Position numbers and translations under genes: made by a program. A stretch of DNA of 32,701 nucleotides from contig CAZWTK010000020.1 of NCBI GenBank assembly GCA_964636655.1, positions 1-32,701 of the forward strand. The letters run 5' to 3'. This DNA is from Fen-549 sp964636655. Lineage in GTDB: Bacteria > Actinomycetota > Thermoleophilia > Gaiellales > Gaiellaceae. The notes under the pieces were generated by a model that was not told the DNA's origin, did no database searches, and worked only from the letters and a program-made list of their open reading frames with translations. Below are positions 8,882-15,585 of the stretch, piece after piece (positions within the stretch are counted from its first letter, which is position 1; each line of letters starts with the position of its first letter).

Positions 8882-8942
8882 GCTCGCCAATCATTGCAGC
8901 CATCCCGTTACTCCAATAATCGGACATTCAACCGGGTGAGTG

Positions 8943-8973
8943 CATCCCCCGGGCCTCCCTCGGCACGAGGGAT
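8943..8973. repeat. CATCCCCCG element, copy B (with CGAGGGAT half)
   Basis: CATCCCCCG and CGAGGGAT as in copy A, but separated by 14 bases that include CCTCCCTCGG. It ends 14 bases beyond the stop of the response-regulator gene. Like copy A it directly follows a LuxR/NarL-type gene. Confidence 0.4.
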
Positions 8974-8987
8974 CTTTCGGGTTGGAA

Positions 8988-9629
8988 TCAGCCGCGAGCG
9001 CGCGAAAGTGCCTCGAGCGCCTGGCGCCGCGACGACACGCCGAGCTTGTGCAGCAGGCTCTTGACGTGCGAGCGCACGGTGTGCTCGGAGATGAAGAGGC
9101 GTTGGGCGATCTCCTCCGTGCCCAGATGCTCGTCGAGCAGAAGTAGCACCTCGAGCTCGCGGGCCGATAGGAGCGAGGAGATCTCGTCGGGCACGGCGTG
9201 ATCGTGGCGGCCGTCGCGCACCTGCTCGAGCAGGCGGCGTGCGATCGAGCCCGAGAGCGCGGCCTCGCCGTTGACCACGCCGCGCAGAAACTCGACGATG
9301 CGCGGCGGCGGCTCGGTCTTGAGTAGGTAACCAGAGGCGCCACCTTTGATCGCGCGAAGCAGGTTTTCTTCGGTGCCCGAGGCCGTAAGGACCACGACTT
9401 CGGATCCGGGAGCGACCCTGCGAATCTCCGGCAGAGCCTCGAGCCCGCTCATTCCGGGCATCGACAGATCGAGCAGTACGAGATCCGGTTGCCGCTTCGC
9501 CGCCTGCTTGATCGCCTCTTCGCCGCTGGAGGCCTGAGCGACTATCTCAAAGCCGTGCTGGGTCAGGAGAGACGCAAGAGCCTCCTGCGTCAGGGGGTGG
9601 TCGTCAACGATCAATACGCGCTCGGACAT
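8988..9629 (-). CDS. NarL/FixJ-family response regulator
   Basis: A 213-residue two-domain regulator. The receiver domain (about 3-120) has the acidic pair in VDDHP (D9, D10), the phospho-acceptor D54 in LVLLDLSMPGMSG, the conserved T/S in VVLTAS and the lysine in GYLLKTEPP. A LuxR-type HTH (about 150-210: LSARELEVLLLLDEHLGTEEIA, LFISEHTVRSHVKSLLHKLGV) follows. ATG at 9629 is well placed. It diverges from a NarX/DesK-type kinase gene whose start lies 47 bases away, the normal arrangement for a cognate pair sharing one control region. Target genes cannot be read from here. Confidence 0.95.
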   Translation of the reverse strand: MSERVLIVDDHPLTQEALASLLTQHGFEIVAQASSGEEAIKQAAKRQPDLVLLDLSMPGMSGLEALPEIRRVAPGSEVVVLTASGTEENLLRAIKGGASGYLLKTEPPPRIVEFLRGVVNGEAALSGSIARRLLEQVRDGRHDHAVPDEISSLLSARELEVLLLLDEHLGTEEIAQRLFISEHTVRSHVKSLLHKLGVSSRRQALEALSRARG

Positions 9630-9676
9630 GGTTCCGTCCCTTATCGGCAGACCTATTGTTGCCGAAAAGGGGATAC

Positions 9677-11068
9677 GTGGACGCCGAGCGGCAGCAAAAC
9701 GAGAGCGCTCTTCACTCCTGGCTCGCCGGAGAGTTCTTGCTCATCGCGCTTCTCAGCGCGGCGCTCGCGCTCTGGGGCGCTTACCCGAGCTTGCCGAGCA
9801 GCTTCGATCTTCCGCGGCTTCTTCTCGCGCTCGATACCGCGATCGCGCTCACCTCGATGCTGGTGGCGGTGCTCACCGGCGTTCGCTTCTCGGTCGACTC
9901 GAGCCGCATGGACCTGCTTCTCTGCGCGGGCTTCAGTGTGACGGCAATCTCGATCTTCGCTTTCGAGATCGCGCCGACACTGGGTGGAGCCGCAACCGAG
10001 AAGACCGAGGCTTGGGCCAGTCTGGTCGCGCGCATCCTTTCGGCCGTCCTGATCACCGCGGCGGCTTTTGCCCGCGGCCAGGTGCGGCGGCCCGACCGCG
10101 CGCTTCCGACCGCACTCGGCGCCTGTTTGCTGGCACTTCTAGTCGGTTGGAGCGGCACTCGAGCGCTCGTCGAGGCGACGGGCGACTCCGGGAGCTCAAC
10201 CGGCCCGGAGCTGCCCATGACGATCGCCTTCGCACTGCTCGCACTGCTTTATCTGGGAGCGATGGTCGGTTTCGGGCTGCGCTACCGGCGCTGGTTGGAG
10301 GACCTTGACAGCTGGCTGGCGTTGTCGGCCACGTTGTGGCTCTTCTCGAGCCTCAACTTCGTCTTCAGGCCTCTCCTACCGGGAGAGCAAGCGGCGCTCG
10401 GCGATTTCCTCGGCCTGCTTGCCTGCGTCTTGCTGGTTGTCGGCGTCTGGAGAGGGATTCGCGCCGCGGAGTTCGGCCGCGCGGTCTCGGAGGAGAGGGC
10501 CAGAGTCGCGGGTGAGATCCACGACGGGCTGGCGCAGTATCTGTTCGCGCTCTCCACACACCTGAACATGCTGCGCGCCGGCGCCGAGCTCGAGACGGTT
10601 CTGCCGCGGCTGGAAGAGGTCGCCGCGCTCGCCCAGCAGGAGGCGCGTTTTGCGGTGCTCGCGCTGTCCTCGGCCGGTGGAAGCGCACCGTTCGACGCCG
10701 CGCTGCACCGCTATGTGGAGTTCCTCTGCGCCGACGGCGGGCTCGAGGTGGACGTCGAGATCGAGCCGGACATCCGCCTCGCACCCGACGAGCAGATCGA
10801 GATCTTTCGCATCGTCCAGGAAGGGCTGGCAAACGTGCGCAAGCATGCCAACGCCGCCTGGGCGGAGGTGAAGATCGCCGAGACGGGTGGCAAGCGAACG
10901 GTCACCGTCCGCGACGACGGCGACGGCCTCGAGCAGGACGTCGCCAAGCCCACCGCCGGGCAGGGCCTGAAGAACATGCGCCGGCGAGCGGATTCGATCG
11001 GCGCGGACTTCACCGTCTCGAGCAAACCCGGAGTTGGCACGACGCTCGAGGTCGCGCTCAGAGCCTAA
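9677..11068 (+). CDS. NarX/DesK-type membrane sensor histidine kinase (HisKA_3)
   Basis: About 463 residues from a GTG at 9677, preceded by AAGGGG four bases upstream; an upstream in-frame TTG at 9656 lacks such a site. The N-terminal ~260 residues contain roughly eight hydrophobic segments with no large external loop, suggesting a membrane-embedded sensor. A HisKA_3 dimerisation domain follows with H282 in RARVAGEIHDGLAQYLF. The ATPase domain shows VQEGLANVRKHA (N box), VRDDGDGLE (G1) and GQGLKNMRRRADSIGA (G2). It would autophosphorylate and pass phosphate to D54 of the divergent regulator. No PAS or HAMP is visible. The signal is unknown. Confidence 0.94.
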   Translation: MDAERQQNESALHSWLAGEFLLIALLSAALALWGAYPSLPSSFDLPRLLLALDTAIALTSMLVAVLTGVRFSVDSSRMDLLLCAGFSVTAISIFAFEIAPTLGGAATEKTEAWASLVARILSAVLITAAAFARGQVRRPDRALPTALGACLLALLVGWSGTRALVEATGDSGSSTGPELPMTIAFALLALLYLGAMVGFGLRYRRWLEDLDSWLALSATLWLFSSLNFVFRPLLPGEQAALGDFLGLLACVLLVVGVWRGIRAAEFGRAVSEERARVAGEIHDGLAQYLFALSTHLNMLRAGAELETVLPRLEEVAALAQQEARFAVLALSSAGGSAPFDAALHRYVEFLCADGGLEVDVEIEPDIRLAPDEQIEIFRIVQEGLANVRKHANAAWAEVKIAETGGKRTVTVRDDGDGLEQDVAKPTAGQGLKNMRRRADSIGADFTVSSKPGVGTTLEVALRA

Positions 11069-11074
11069 GAGTTG

Positions 11075-11100
11075 GAGAGCCCCCGCGTACGAGGGCTCTC
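11075..11100. terminator. Hairpin between sensor kinase gene and RNase P RNA gene
   Basis: GAGAGCCC, a ten-base loop and GGGCTCTC form a perfect 8-bp stem between the converging kinase and rnpB. It ends 4 bases from the rnpB 3' end. Neither side has a strong U-run (AACTCTT on the minus side), so it may serve as a shared, weak terminator. Confidence 0.5.
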
Positions 11101-11104
11101 TGTA

Positions 11105-11438
11105 GCAGGCCTGTAAGCCGGATTCTGTCGAGGGTGACCATCCATCTAGGCCGCCGGTTGCCCGGCGGCTCGAGCGGCGCACCCGGTCCCTCGGCGGGCC
11201 ACCTGAGCGGGACCTGCTTCGCCTTGCACCGAACGGGGTTTGGCTAGCCACCGCGTCACCACGGTGCTGGTGAGCTCTTACCCCACCTTTTCACCCTTAC
11301 CGCCGGTTGCCCGGAGGCGGTGTCCTTTCTGTGCCACTTTCCGTCGGCTTTCGCCGCCTGGGTTTCCCCCAGCGTTCTGCCCTGCGGTGTCCGGACTTTC
11401 CTCGAACCGCCGAAGCGGCTCGCGGTCACCCGGCCTGC
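11105..11438 (-). ncRNA. rnpB: RNase P RNA, bacterial class A
   Basis: Read on the minus strand, the RNA has the universal RNase P blocks. GAGGAAAGTCCGGACACC sits near the 5' end (the 5' strand of P4 and flanking core) and ACAGAATCCGGCTTACAG near the 3' end. GCAGGCC at the 5' end pairs with GGCCTGC at the 3' end to make P1, which sets both boundaries to within a few bases. CAGGGCAG, GGGTGAAAAGGTG and the GCAAGGCGAAGCAGG region fit the rest of the fold. It is the ribozyme that matures tRNA 5' ends. At ~334 nt it is slightly short for the class. It lies downstream of lexA and the zinc-ribbon gene, whose last codons overlap its P1 strand. Confidence 0.96.
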
Positions 11439-11626
11439 GACTTGGAGTTTAGCGCCGTGTCGCCCGCGCCCAGAAGTCCGGGCCAGGTCGATCCGCATTC
11501 GGGGCAAACCACGTCTGTGCCCTGATGAAGCACGAACTCGCCGCAGACCAGGCACTCCAGGCTGGCGCCGCGCGCCAGCGCGCGAAGCTCCTGCTCGAGC
11601 GTCCGATGAAGTGAGGTGACGGTCAT
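11426..11626 (-). CDS. Small zinc-ribbon protein, unknown function
   Basis: A 66-residue protein with one predicted zinc ribbon: CLVCG near residues 25-29 and CPECG near 41-45, followed by GLLGAGDTA and a short polar tail. Two CxxC knuckles ~14 residues apart are typical of rubredoxin-like or ribosome/RNA-binding ribbons, but I do not recognise a named family. The ATG at 11626 follows the lexA stop by 22 bases, so co-transcription with lexA is likely. Its TGA falls inside the first strand of RNase P RNA, a 13-base overlap. The cysteine spacing and operon position argue that it is real. Confidence 0.65.
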   Translation of the reverse strand: MTVTSLHRTLEQELRALARGASLECLVCGEFVLHQGTDVVCPECGSTWPGLLGAGDTALNSKSQAG

Positions 11627-11648
11627 TAGCTTTCTAGATCCGTATACC

Positions 11649-12257
11649 TCACGTCAGCGTCCTGAAAACACCGCTCACCTTGCCGAGAATCTGCACGTAG
11701 TCGGCGTAGATCGGCGCGAATGCGTCGTTCTCGGGTTGCAGGCGAACGCGTCCGCTCTCCCGGAAGAAGCGCTTGACGGTTGCCTCGCCGGTCGACTCGT
11801 CCTCGCCGGCCAGCGCGACGACGATCTCGCCGTTCGAAGCGCTCTCCTGGCGGCGCACGACCAGGATGTCGCCGTCGAGGATGCCGGCGCCCGTCATCGA
11901 GTCACCCTTGACGCGCAGCAGGAATTCCTCGCCCCCGCGCGAGAGCGGCTCGGGCACGGCCAGGTAGTCCTCGATGTTCTCCTCGGCGAGCAGCGGCGAA
12001 CCGGCTGCAACTTGGCCAAGTAGCGGAAGCTTGTGCTCCTCCTCGCGCTCGCGTGCGATCAGCTCGAGCGCTCGCGGCTTGGTTGGATCGCGCTTGAGCA
12101 ATCCCGCCCGCTCGAGATTGGCGAGATGGGCATGCACGGTGGAGGGCGAGGCGAGCCCGACTGCCTGCCCGATCTCACGCACGGTCGGCGGGTAGCCATG
12201 CCGCTCGACGTAGGCGAGAAGGTAGTCCCAGATCTCTCTCTGTCGCGGCGTTAGCAA
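11649..12257 (-). CDS. lexA: LexA repressor
   Basis: A 202-residue SOS repressor. The N-terminal winged HTH (about 1-65: LTPRQREIWDYLLAYV, YPPTVREIGQAVGLASPSTVHAHL) reads the operator. The C-terminal S24 peptidase domain has the self-cleavage site A85-G86 in QVAAGSP, the nucleophile S120 in GDSM and the general base K162 in ATVKRF. RecA filaments on damaged DNA trigger cleavage and derepression. The start is a TTG at 12257 with AGGAGG five bases upstream, clearly better than any later codon. A perfect LexA box lies 29 bases before the start, so the gene should repress itself. The zinc-ribbon gene follows 22 bases downstream. Confidence 0.97.
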   Translation of the reverse strand: MLTPRQREIWDYLLAYVERHGYPPTVREIGQAVGLASPSTVHAHLANLERAGLLKRDPTKPRALELIAREREEEHKLPLLGQVAAGSPLLAEENIEDYLAVPEPLSRGGEEFLLRVKGDSMTGAGILDGDILVVRRQESASNGEIVVALAGEDESTGEATVKRFFRESGRVRLQPENDAFAPIYADYVQILGKVSGVFRTLT

Positions 12258-12285
12258 GCGATCCTCCTTAGCGAGTCGATACGAT

Positions 12286-12299
12286 CGAACATCTGTTCG
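12286..12299 (-). promoter_or_regulatory. LexA operator (SOS box) of lexA
   Basis: CGAAC-ATCT-GTTCG, a perfect inverted repeat with the four-base centre used by LexA of Gram-positive bacteria. It lies just upstream of the lexA ribosome-binding site. The same arms recur before ssb at 22260. Confidence 0.9.
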
Positions 12300-12360
12300 C
12301 TATGGAGGCTAGCGCTCCTTCCGGACGCAGTCAACAGTCAGAAGCGGCGAATTCCCGCAC

Positions 12361-12791
12361 CTAGGGGGACTCGCGCCAGAACTGCATCATGCCGGCGCCG
12401 TATTCCTCGTTCGGCCGCGCCCAGAAGCCGAAGCGCTCGTAGAAAGGCTCGCGCCCCTTCGCCACCATCATCCCGACGACGGCGCCGATACAGGCTTTCT
12501 CTGCGATGTAGCCCATCACGCCTTCCATCAAGGCCCGACCGATGCCCGACTGCTGGTACTCGGGCCTGACGATCACGTCCTGGACGTAGAAGCAGATGCT
12601 GCCGTCGCCGACCACCCGCGCGGTTCCGACGATCTCGTCGCCGACAGCGGCGCAGACGCTGTAGAGGGAGTTCTCGAGGCCCCTCTCGTAAGCGGCCCGG
12701 TCACCGGTTCCCCAGCCAACCGCGTCTCTCAGCTCGAAGAACTCGGCGACGGTCGGCGCTCTCTCTCTATCAGCCGGTATTCGGGCTTCAT
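12361..12791 (-). pseudogene. GNAT-family N-acetyltransferase, broken by a frameshift in a GA repeat
   Basis: The frame to the stop encodes a GNAT core: ICFYVQDVIVRPEYQQSGIGRALM (acetyl-CoA loop Q/R-x-x-G-x-G/A) and the C-terminal FYERFGFW. The same frame continues upstream as coding-like sequence (APTVAEFFELRDAVGW, then LYSVCAAVGDEIVGTARV) but has no start codon before a TAA. A start, ATG at 12791 (MKPEYRLIER), is in another frame. The two join exactly at a run of GA dinucleotides near 12762-12771; removing one GA would give a clean ~142-residue protein. So this is a frameshifted gene, a sequencing error, or a slippage-switched gene. The substrate is unknown. No clear ribosome site precedes the ATG. 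Confidence 0.7.
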
Positions 12792-12839
12792 CGTTTCGAC
12801 ATTATCGATGAAGGACGGAGGATCAGCAGCACCTCGGCC

Positions 12840-12866
12840 GCCGCAGCCGACATGCGCGGCTGCGGC
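12840..12866. repeat. Hairpin in the gap between GNAT gene and tRNA-Leu (outer)
   Basis: GCCGCAGCCG, loop ACATGCG, CGGCTGCGGC: a perfect 10-bp stem. No U-run on either side. It is the first of three strong hairpins in the ~250-base gap (12792-13042) that holds no gene. Confidence 0.6.
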
Positions 12867-12877
12867 TGACATAACGC

Positions 12878-12886
12878 CATCCCCCG
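12878..12886 (+). repeat. CATCCCCCG element, copy C
   Basis: A fourth intergenic copy of the nonamer, here without the GGGAT half and not next to a LuxR-type gene. It lies between the GNAT gene and tRNA-Leu. Confidence 0.3.
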
Positions 12887-12947
12887 GGCATGAACCCAGT
12901 GAGCACTTTCCATAATCACGGACGGCCGAGCGCGCGTCTAGGACCTC

Positions 12948-12981
12948 GCGAAGAACGCGCGCCAAAAGCGCGGTTCTTCGC
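12948..12981. repeat. Hairpin in the gap between GNAT gene and tRNA-Leu (middle)
   Basis: GCGAAGAAC pairs with GTTCTTCGC (9 bp), extended inside by GCGC/GCGC across a one-base bulge, with an AAAA-containing loop. It stands 12 bases from the next, even stronger hairpin. Confidence 0.6.
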
Positions 12982-12993
12982 CCACTTGGTCCG

Positions 12994-13036
12994 CCGGCGA
13001 AAGTCTTGGCCCGCTAAGCGGGCCGACTTTCGCCGG
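12994..13036 (-). terminator. Very strong hairpin immediately 3' of tRNA-Leu
   Basis: CCGGCGAAAGTC, a 2-base bulge, GGCCCGC, loop TAA, then GCGGGCC and GACTTTCGCCGG: 12 + 7 bp with no mismatch. On the minus strand it begins 7 bases after the tRNA-Leu discriminator base. The short T-run (ATTTTCT) comes before the hairpin rather than after, which is the wrong order for a classic intrinsic terminator. It may still stop transcription or protect or process the tRNA 3' end. Confidence 0.55.
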
Positions 13037-13042
13037 AGAAAA

Positions 13043-13128
<86 letters not shown>

Positions 13129-13170
13129 GTGGCGCTCGGGATTGTACCCGCTTCACGCGGGTCGTCCCGG

Positions 13171-13395
13171 CTACTTGAGGAGCCGGAAGAGTGCGACCGT
13201 GTTGATGAACCAGACGACCGAGACGACGATCGTCAGCCGGGTCAGGTTCTTCTCGACGATATGGGTGCCGCCGTGCGAGGTCGGCGTGAAACCCATCCCG
13301 CCGAGGCCGCCCTCGCGCCCGGAATGCATGAGGATGAGCACGACTAGCCCGATCGAGACACAGATGTGAAAGAAAACGAGTGTTGCGACGAGCAT
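13171..13395 (-). CDS. secG: Preprotein translocase subunit SecG
   Basis: A 74-residue two-helix membrane protein of SecG type. Helix 1 (about 2-24, VATLVFFHICVSIGLVVLIL) is followed by the conserved cytosolic loop HSGREGGLGGMG, a short linker, KNLTRLT and helix 2 (about 54-72). SecG assists SecYE during protein export in the inner membrane. Length and layout match the family. It lies 42 bases upstream of tRNA-Leu and just downstream of a glycosyltransferase gene on the same strand. No central-metabolism neighbours (such as pgk-tpiA) are present, unlike many genomes. Confidence 0.92.
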   Translation of the reverse strand: MLVATLVFFHICVSIGLVVLILMHSGREGGLGGMGFTPTSHGGTHIVEKNLTRLTIVVSVVWFINTVALFRLLK

Positions 13396-13422
13396 GGCGT
13401 GCCCGAGGATAGCAGCGTCGAC

Positions 13423-14448
13423 CTAACCACCGGTGCCGCGGGCGATCGCCTGCTCCAGCACCCGCTCGATCTTCTCGGCCTGTGCCGAGATGCCGTGCTC
13501 GGTTGCGGCGTCGCGCCCGGCCTCGTTCGGACAGGGAAGAGCGGCCGCGCTATCCAGCGCGCGCACGAGCGCGTCCTCGTCGGTCGGATCTACGAGCACG
13601 CCGGCGCCGGGCGGTACGAATTCCGGTGGACCGCCGAGGCGTGTCGCCACGACCGGGCGCGCGCAGGCCATCGCCTCGAGCGGCGCCTGCCCGAAGGGCT
13701 CGACGAGGCTCGGCTGGCAGAGCACGTCGCAGGCCGCGAGCCAGGTAGGTACGAGCTCATGCGGCACGCGACCGAGCACGCGCACGCCTGCGTGACCCTC
13801 CAGCTCCCCGCGCAGGGGCCCGTCGCCGAGAAAGACGAGCGAGCCCTTCTCAAGGCGGAAAAAGGCTCGCGCCAGGCGCACCACGTTCTTCCGCTCCGTC
13901 AGCGAGCCTACGCAGAGAAAGAGGGGGTCTTCCCCGTCCCAACCGAGCCGAGCCCGAGCCTCGGCCTGGTCGCGAGGTTGGAAGCGCTCGAGGTCGACGC
14001 CGCAGTCGATCACGCTGATCTTGCCCCGCGCCTGTGGCAGCTTCGTCTCGAGCTCGTGGGCGAGGAATCGGGAGACGGCGACGATCGCGCTCGCCCGCCC
14101 GAGCGTCCAGCGCGTGAGAGCGCGCACGCCCGGCACCACACCGATGTTGCGCACGTCCTGCCCGTGCGCCGTGATCACGAGCGGCACCTTCGAGGTAAGC
14201 GCGCCGATCAATCCGGCGGGGACGAGGAAGTGCGCGTACACGACGTCGGGGCCGAATCGTCGCGCCTTTCTCCGTGCCTCGCGCGCGAGGGAGAGAAAAC
14301 GAGCCTTTCCGCCCGAGCGCCGGTCGAGCACCGCCCGCTCGATCTCGTGCCCGCGCCGCGCGAGCTCGCGCTCGAGCTGAGCAACGAAGACCCCGAGATC
14401 GGGATCGCTCGGGCCCGGGTACATCTGCGAGACAAGAAGGATGCGCAT
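13423..14448 (-). CDS. Glycosyltransferase family 4 protein (GT-B fold)
   Basis: A 341-residue GT-B enzyme. The N-terminal half opens with MRILLVSQMYPGPSDPDLGVFV and includes VVYAHFLVPAGLIGAL, PLVITAHGQD and ASAIVAVSRFLAHEL, all standard for GT4. The C-terminal half has the nucleotide-sugar part: FLCVGSLTERKNVVRLARAF, LVFLGDGPLRGEL, and the E-x7-E motif in EPFGQAPLEAMACARPVVA. It would transfer a sugar from a nucleotide donor to a lipid or glycan at the cytosolic membrane face; the acceptor cannot be told. It lies upstream of secG (27-base gap) and downstream of the GH5 gene on the same strand. Confidence 0.92.
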   Translation of the reverse strand: MRILLVSQMYPGPSDPDLGVFVAQLERELARRGHEIERAVLDRRSGGKARFLSLAREARRKARRFGPDVVYAHFLVPAGLIGALTSKVPLVITAHGQDVRNIGVVPGVRALTRWTLGRASAIVAVSRFLAHELETKLPQARGKISVIDCGVDLERFQPRDQAEARARLGWDGEDPLFLCVGSLTERKNVVRLARAFFRLEKGSLVFLGDGPLRGELEGHAGVRVLGRVPHELVPTWLAACDVLCQPSLVEPFGQAPLEAMACARPVVATRLGGPPEFVPPGAGVLVDPTDEDALVRALDSAAALPCPNEAGRDAATEHGISAQAEKIERVLEQAIARGTGG

Positions 14449-14570
14449 CCTGTCGGGAAGCTTGACGGTTTCGGAGCTGTCGCGTTACAGACAGGCGTGA
14501 GTATCGTCGTTACGATCGCGGTGGGTGGTGGGATGGGCATCCTCCGCGGCGCGGCGCGAGAGGAGAAGAC

Positions 14571-15581
14571 TCAAGCCAGGAAGTCGCTCAACACCCGCTG
14601 CACCGGCGTCGGCCGCCCCTCGCGGTCGAAGATACCGAATTCGCCCTTATAGTCCCAGACCGTCCACGGAATCCCGTGCCGGGCAAGAGCCGTGAGCAGG
14701 TCACGGTACCAGCGCTCGCGGGCGGGCTCGGGAGTGGTGCCGAGCGCGCCGAATTCGCCGCACCAGAGTGGTAGCCCTGTCTCCTTCGCCAGCGCGAGCG
14801 GGGGCTCGAGCAGCCGCTCGCTGTCTGCCTCGGTGAATACGCGCACGCCGCGACCCTCGAGACGCGCTCGCTCGGGAAGCGCATCCCAGTCCTCCTGCGA
14901 GACGAGCTCGCCCGGATAGTCGATCGGGCCTTCGTAGGCCTTCACCGCACTCCAGTGGGCGCGGTAGTGCGTGAAAACGAGCGGATCGTAGAAGTGGAAG
15001 CTGAGGATCAGGTTCTCGTCCTTCGGAACGCGCAGCGCGGGGAGGAAGCGCGGATCGGCGACACCGTTACAGTCGATCGCCACGACTCGCTCAGGCTCGT
15101 GACTACGCACCTCCTCGAGCGCGCGGGCCGCGAGCGAGTTCCAGTCTTCGTCGGTTCGCGCGTTCGGCTCGTTCAGGAGTTCGTAGGCGACCCGATCCAC
15201 CGGCCAGTGGGCAAGCGCCCGCGAGAGGTCGGCCCAGAGCGCGCAGAACTTGTCCTGCTCGGCCGGATCGTCAAAGAGCGGGTTGACCTCGGCGTTGAAG
15301 TAGTGGGAGCGGATGATGTGCAGGTCGACGACCGCGCGCAGCCCCGCCTGAGCGCACCAGTCGAGCCCCTGTTCGAGCAACTCGAAGGCTTCGGCTTCAC
15401 GTTCTCCTTGCTCGTCCCAAAGCTGCACCTCGTCGACGGGATAGCGCAGGTGATCGAAGCCGCAGGCGGCGAGGCGTTCGACGTCGGCCTGAGTGAACCA
15501 GACCCGTCGCTCCTCCCCGCGCCGCTTCGACTGAGACAACCAGTGCGAGATGTTGACGCCGTGTCGAAGTTCGAAGCTCAT
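14571..15581 (-). CDS. Glycoside hydrolase family 5-like (cellulase-fold) protein
   Basis: About 336 residues from an ATG at 15581 (MSFELRHGVNISHWLSQ). GH5 landmarks are present: GFDHLRYPVD (first strand), GLRAVVDLHI, the acid/base E138 in VAYELLNEPNA, SFHFYDPLVFTHY, and the nucleophile E276 in LPLWCGEFGALG, then PWTVWDYKGEFGI. Such enzymes cleave beta-linked glycans. There is no signal peptide, so it should act in the cytosol, unusual for a cellulase-like enzyme. The ATG lies 4 bases after the mutase stop, so the two genes are probably translated together. A longer frame to 15638 runs back into the mutase and is less likely. Confidence 0.9.
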   Translation of the reverse strand: MSFELRHGVNISHWLSQSKRRGEERRVWFTQADVERLAACGFDHLRYPVDEVQLWDEQGEREAEAFELLEQGLDWCAQAGLRAVVDLHIIRSHYFNAEVNPLFDDPAEQDKFCALWADLSRALAHWPVDRVAYELLNEPNARTDEDWNSLAARALEEVRSHEPERVVAIDCNGVADPRFLPALRVPKDENLILSFHFYDPLVFTHYRAHWSAVKAYEGPIDYPGELVSQEDWDALPERARLEGRGVRVFTEADSERLLEPPLALAKETGLPLWCGEFGALGTTPEPARERWYRDLLTALARHGIPWTVWDYKGEFGIFDREGRPTPVQRVLSDFLA

Positions 15582-15585
15582 GCTC

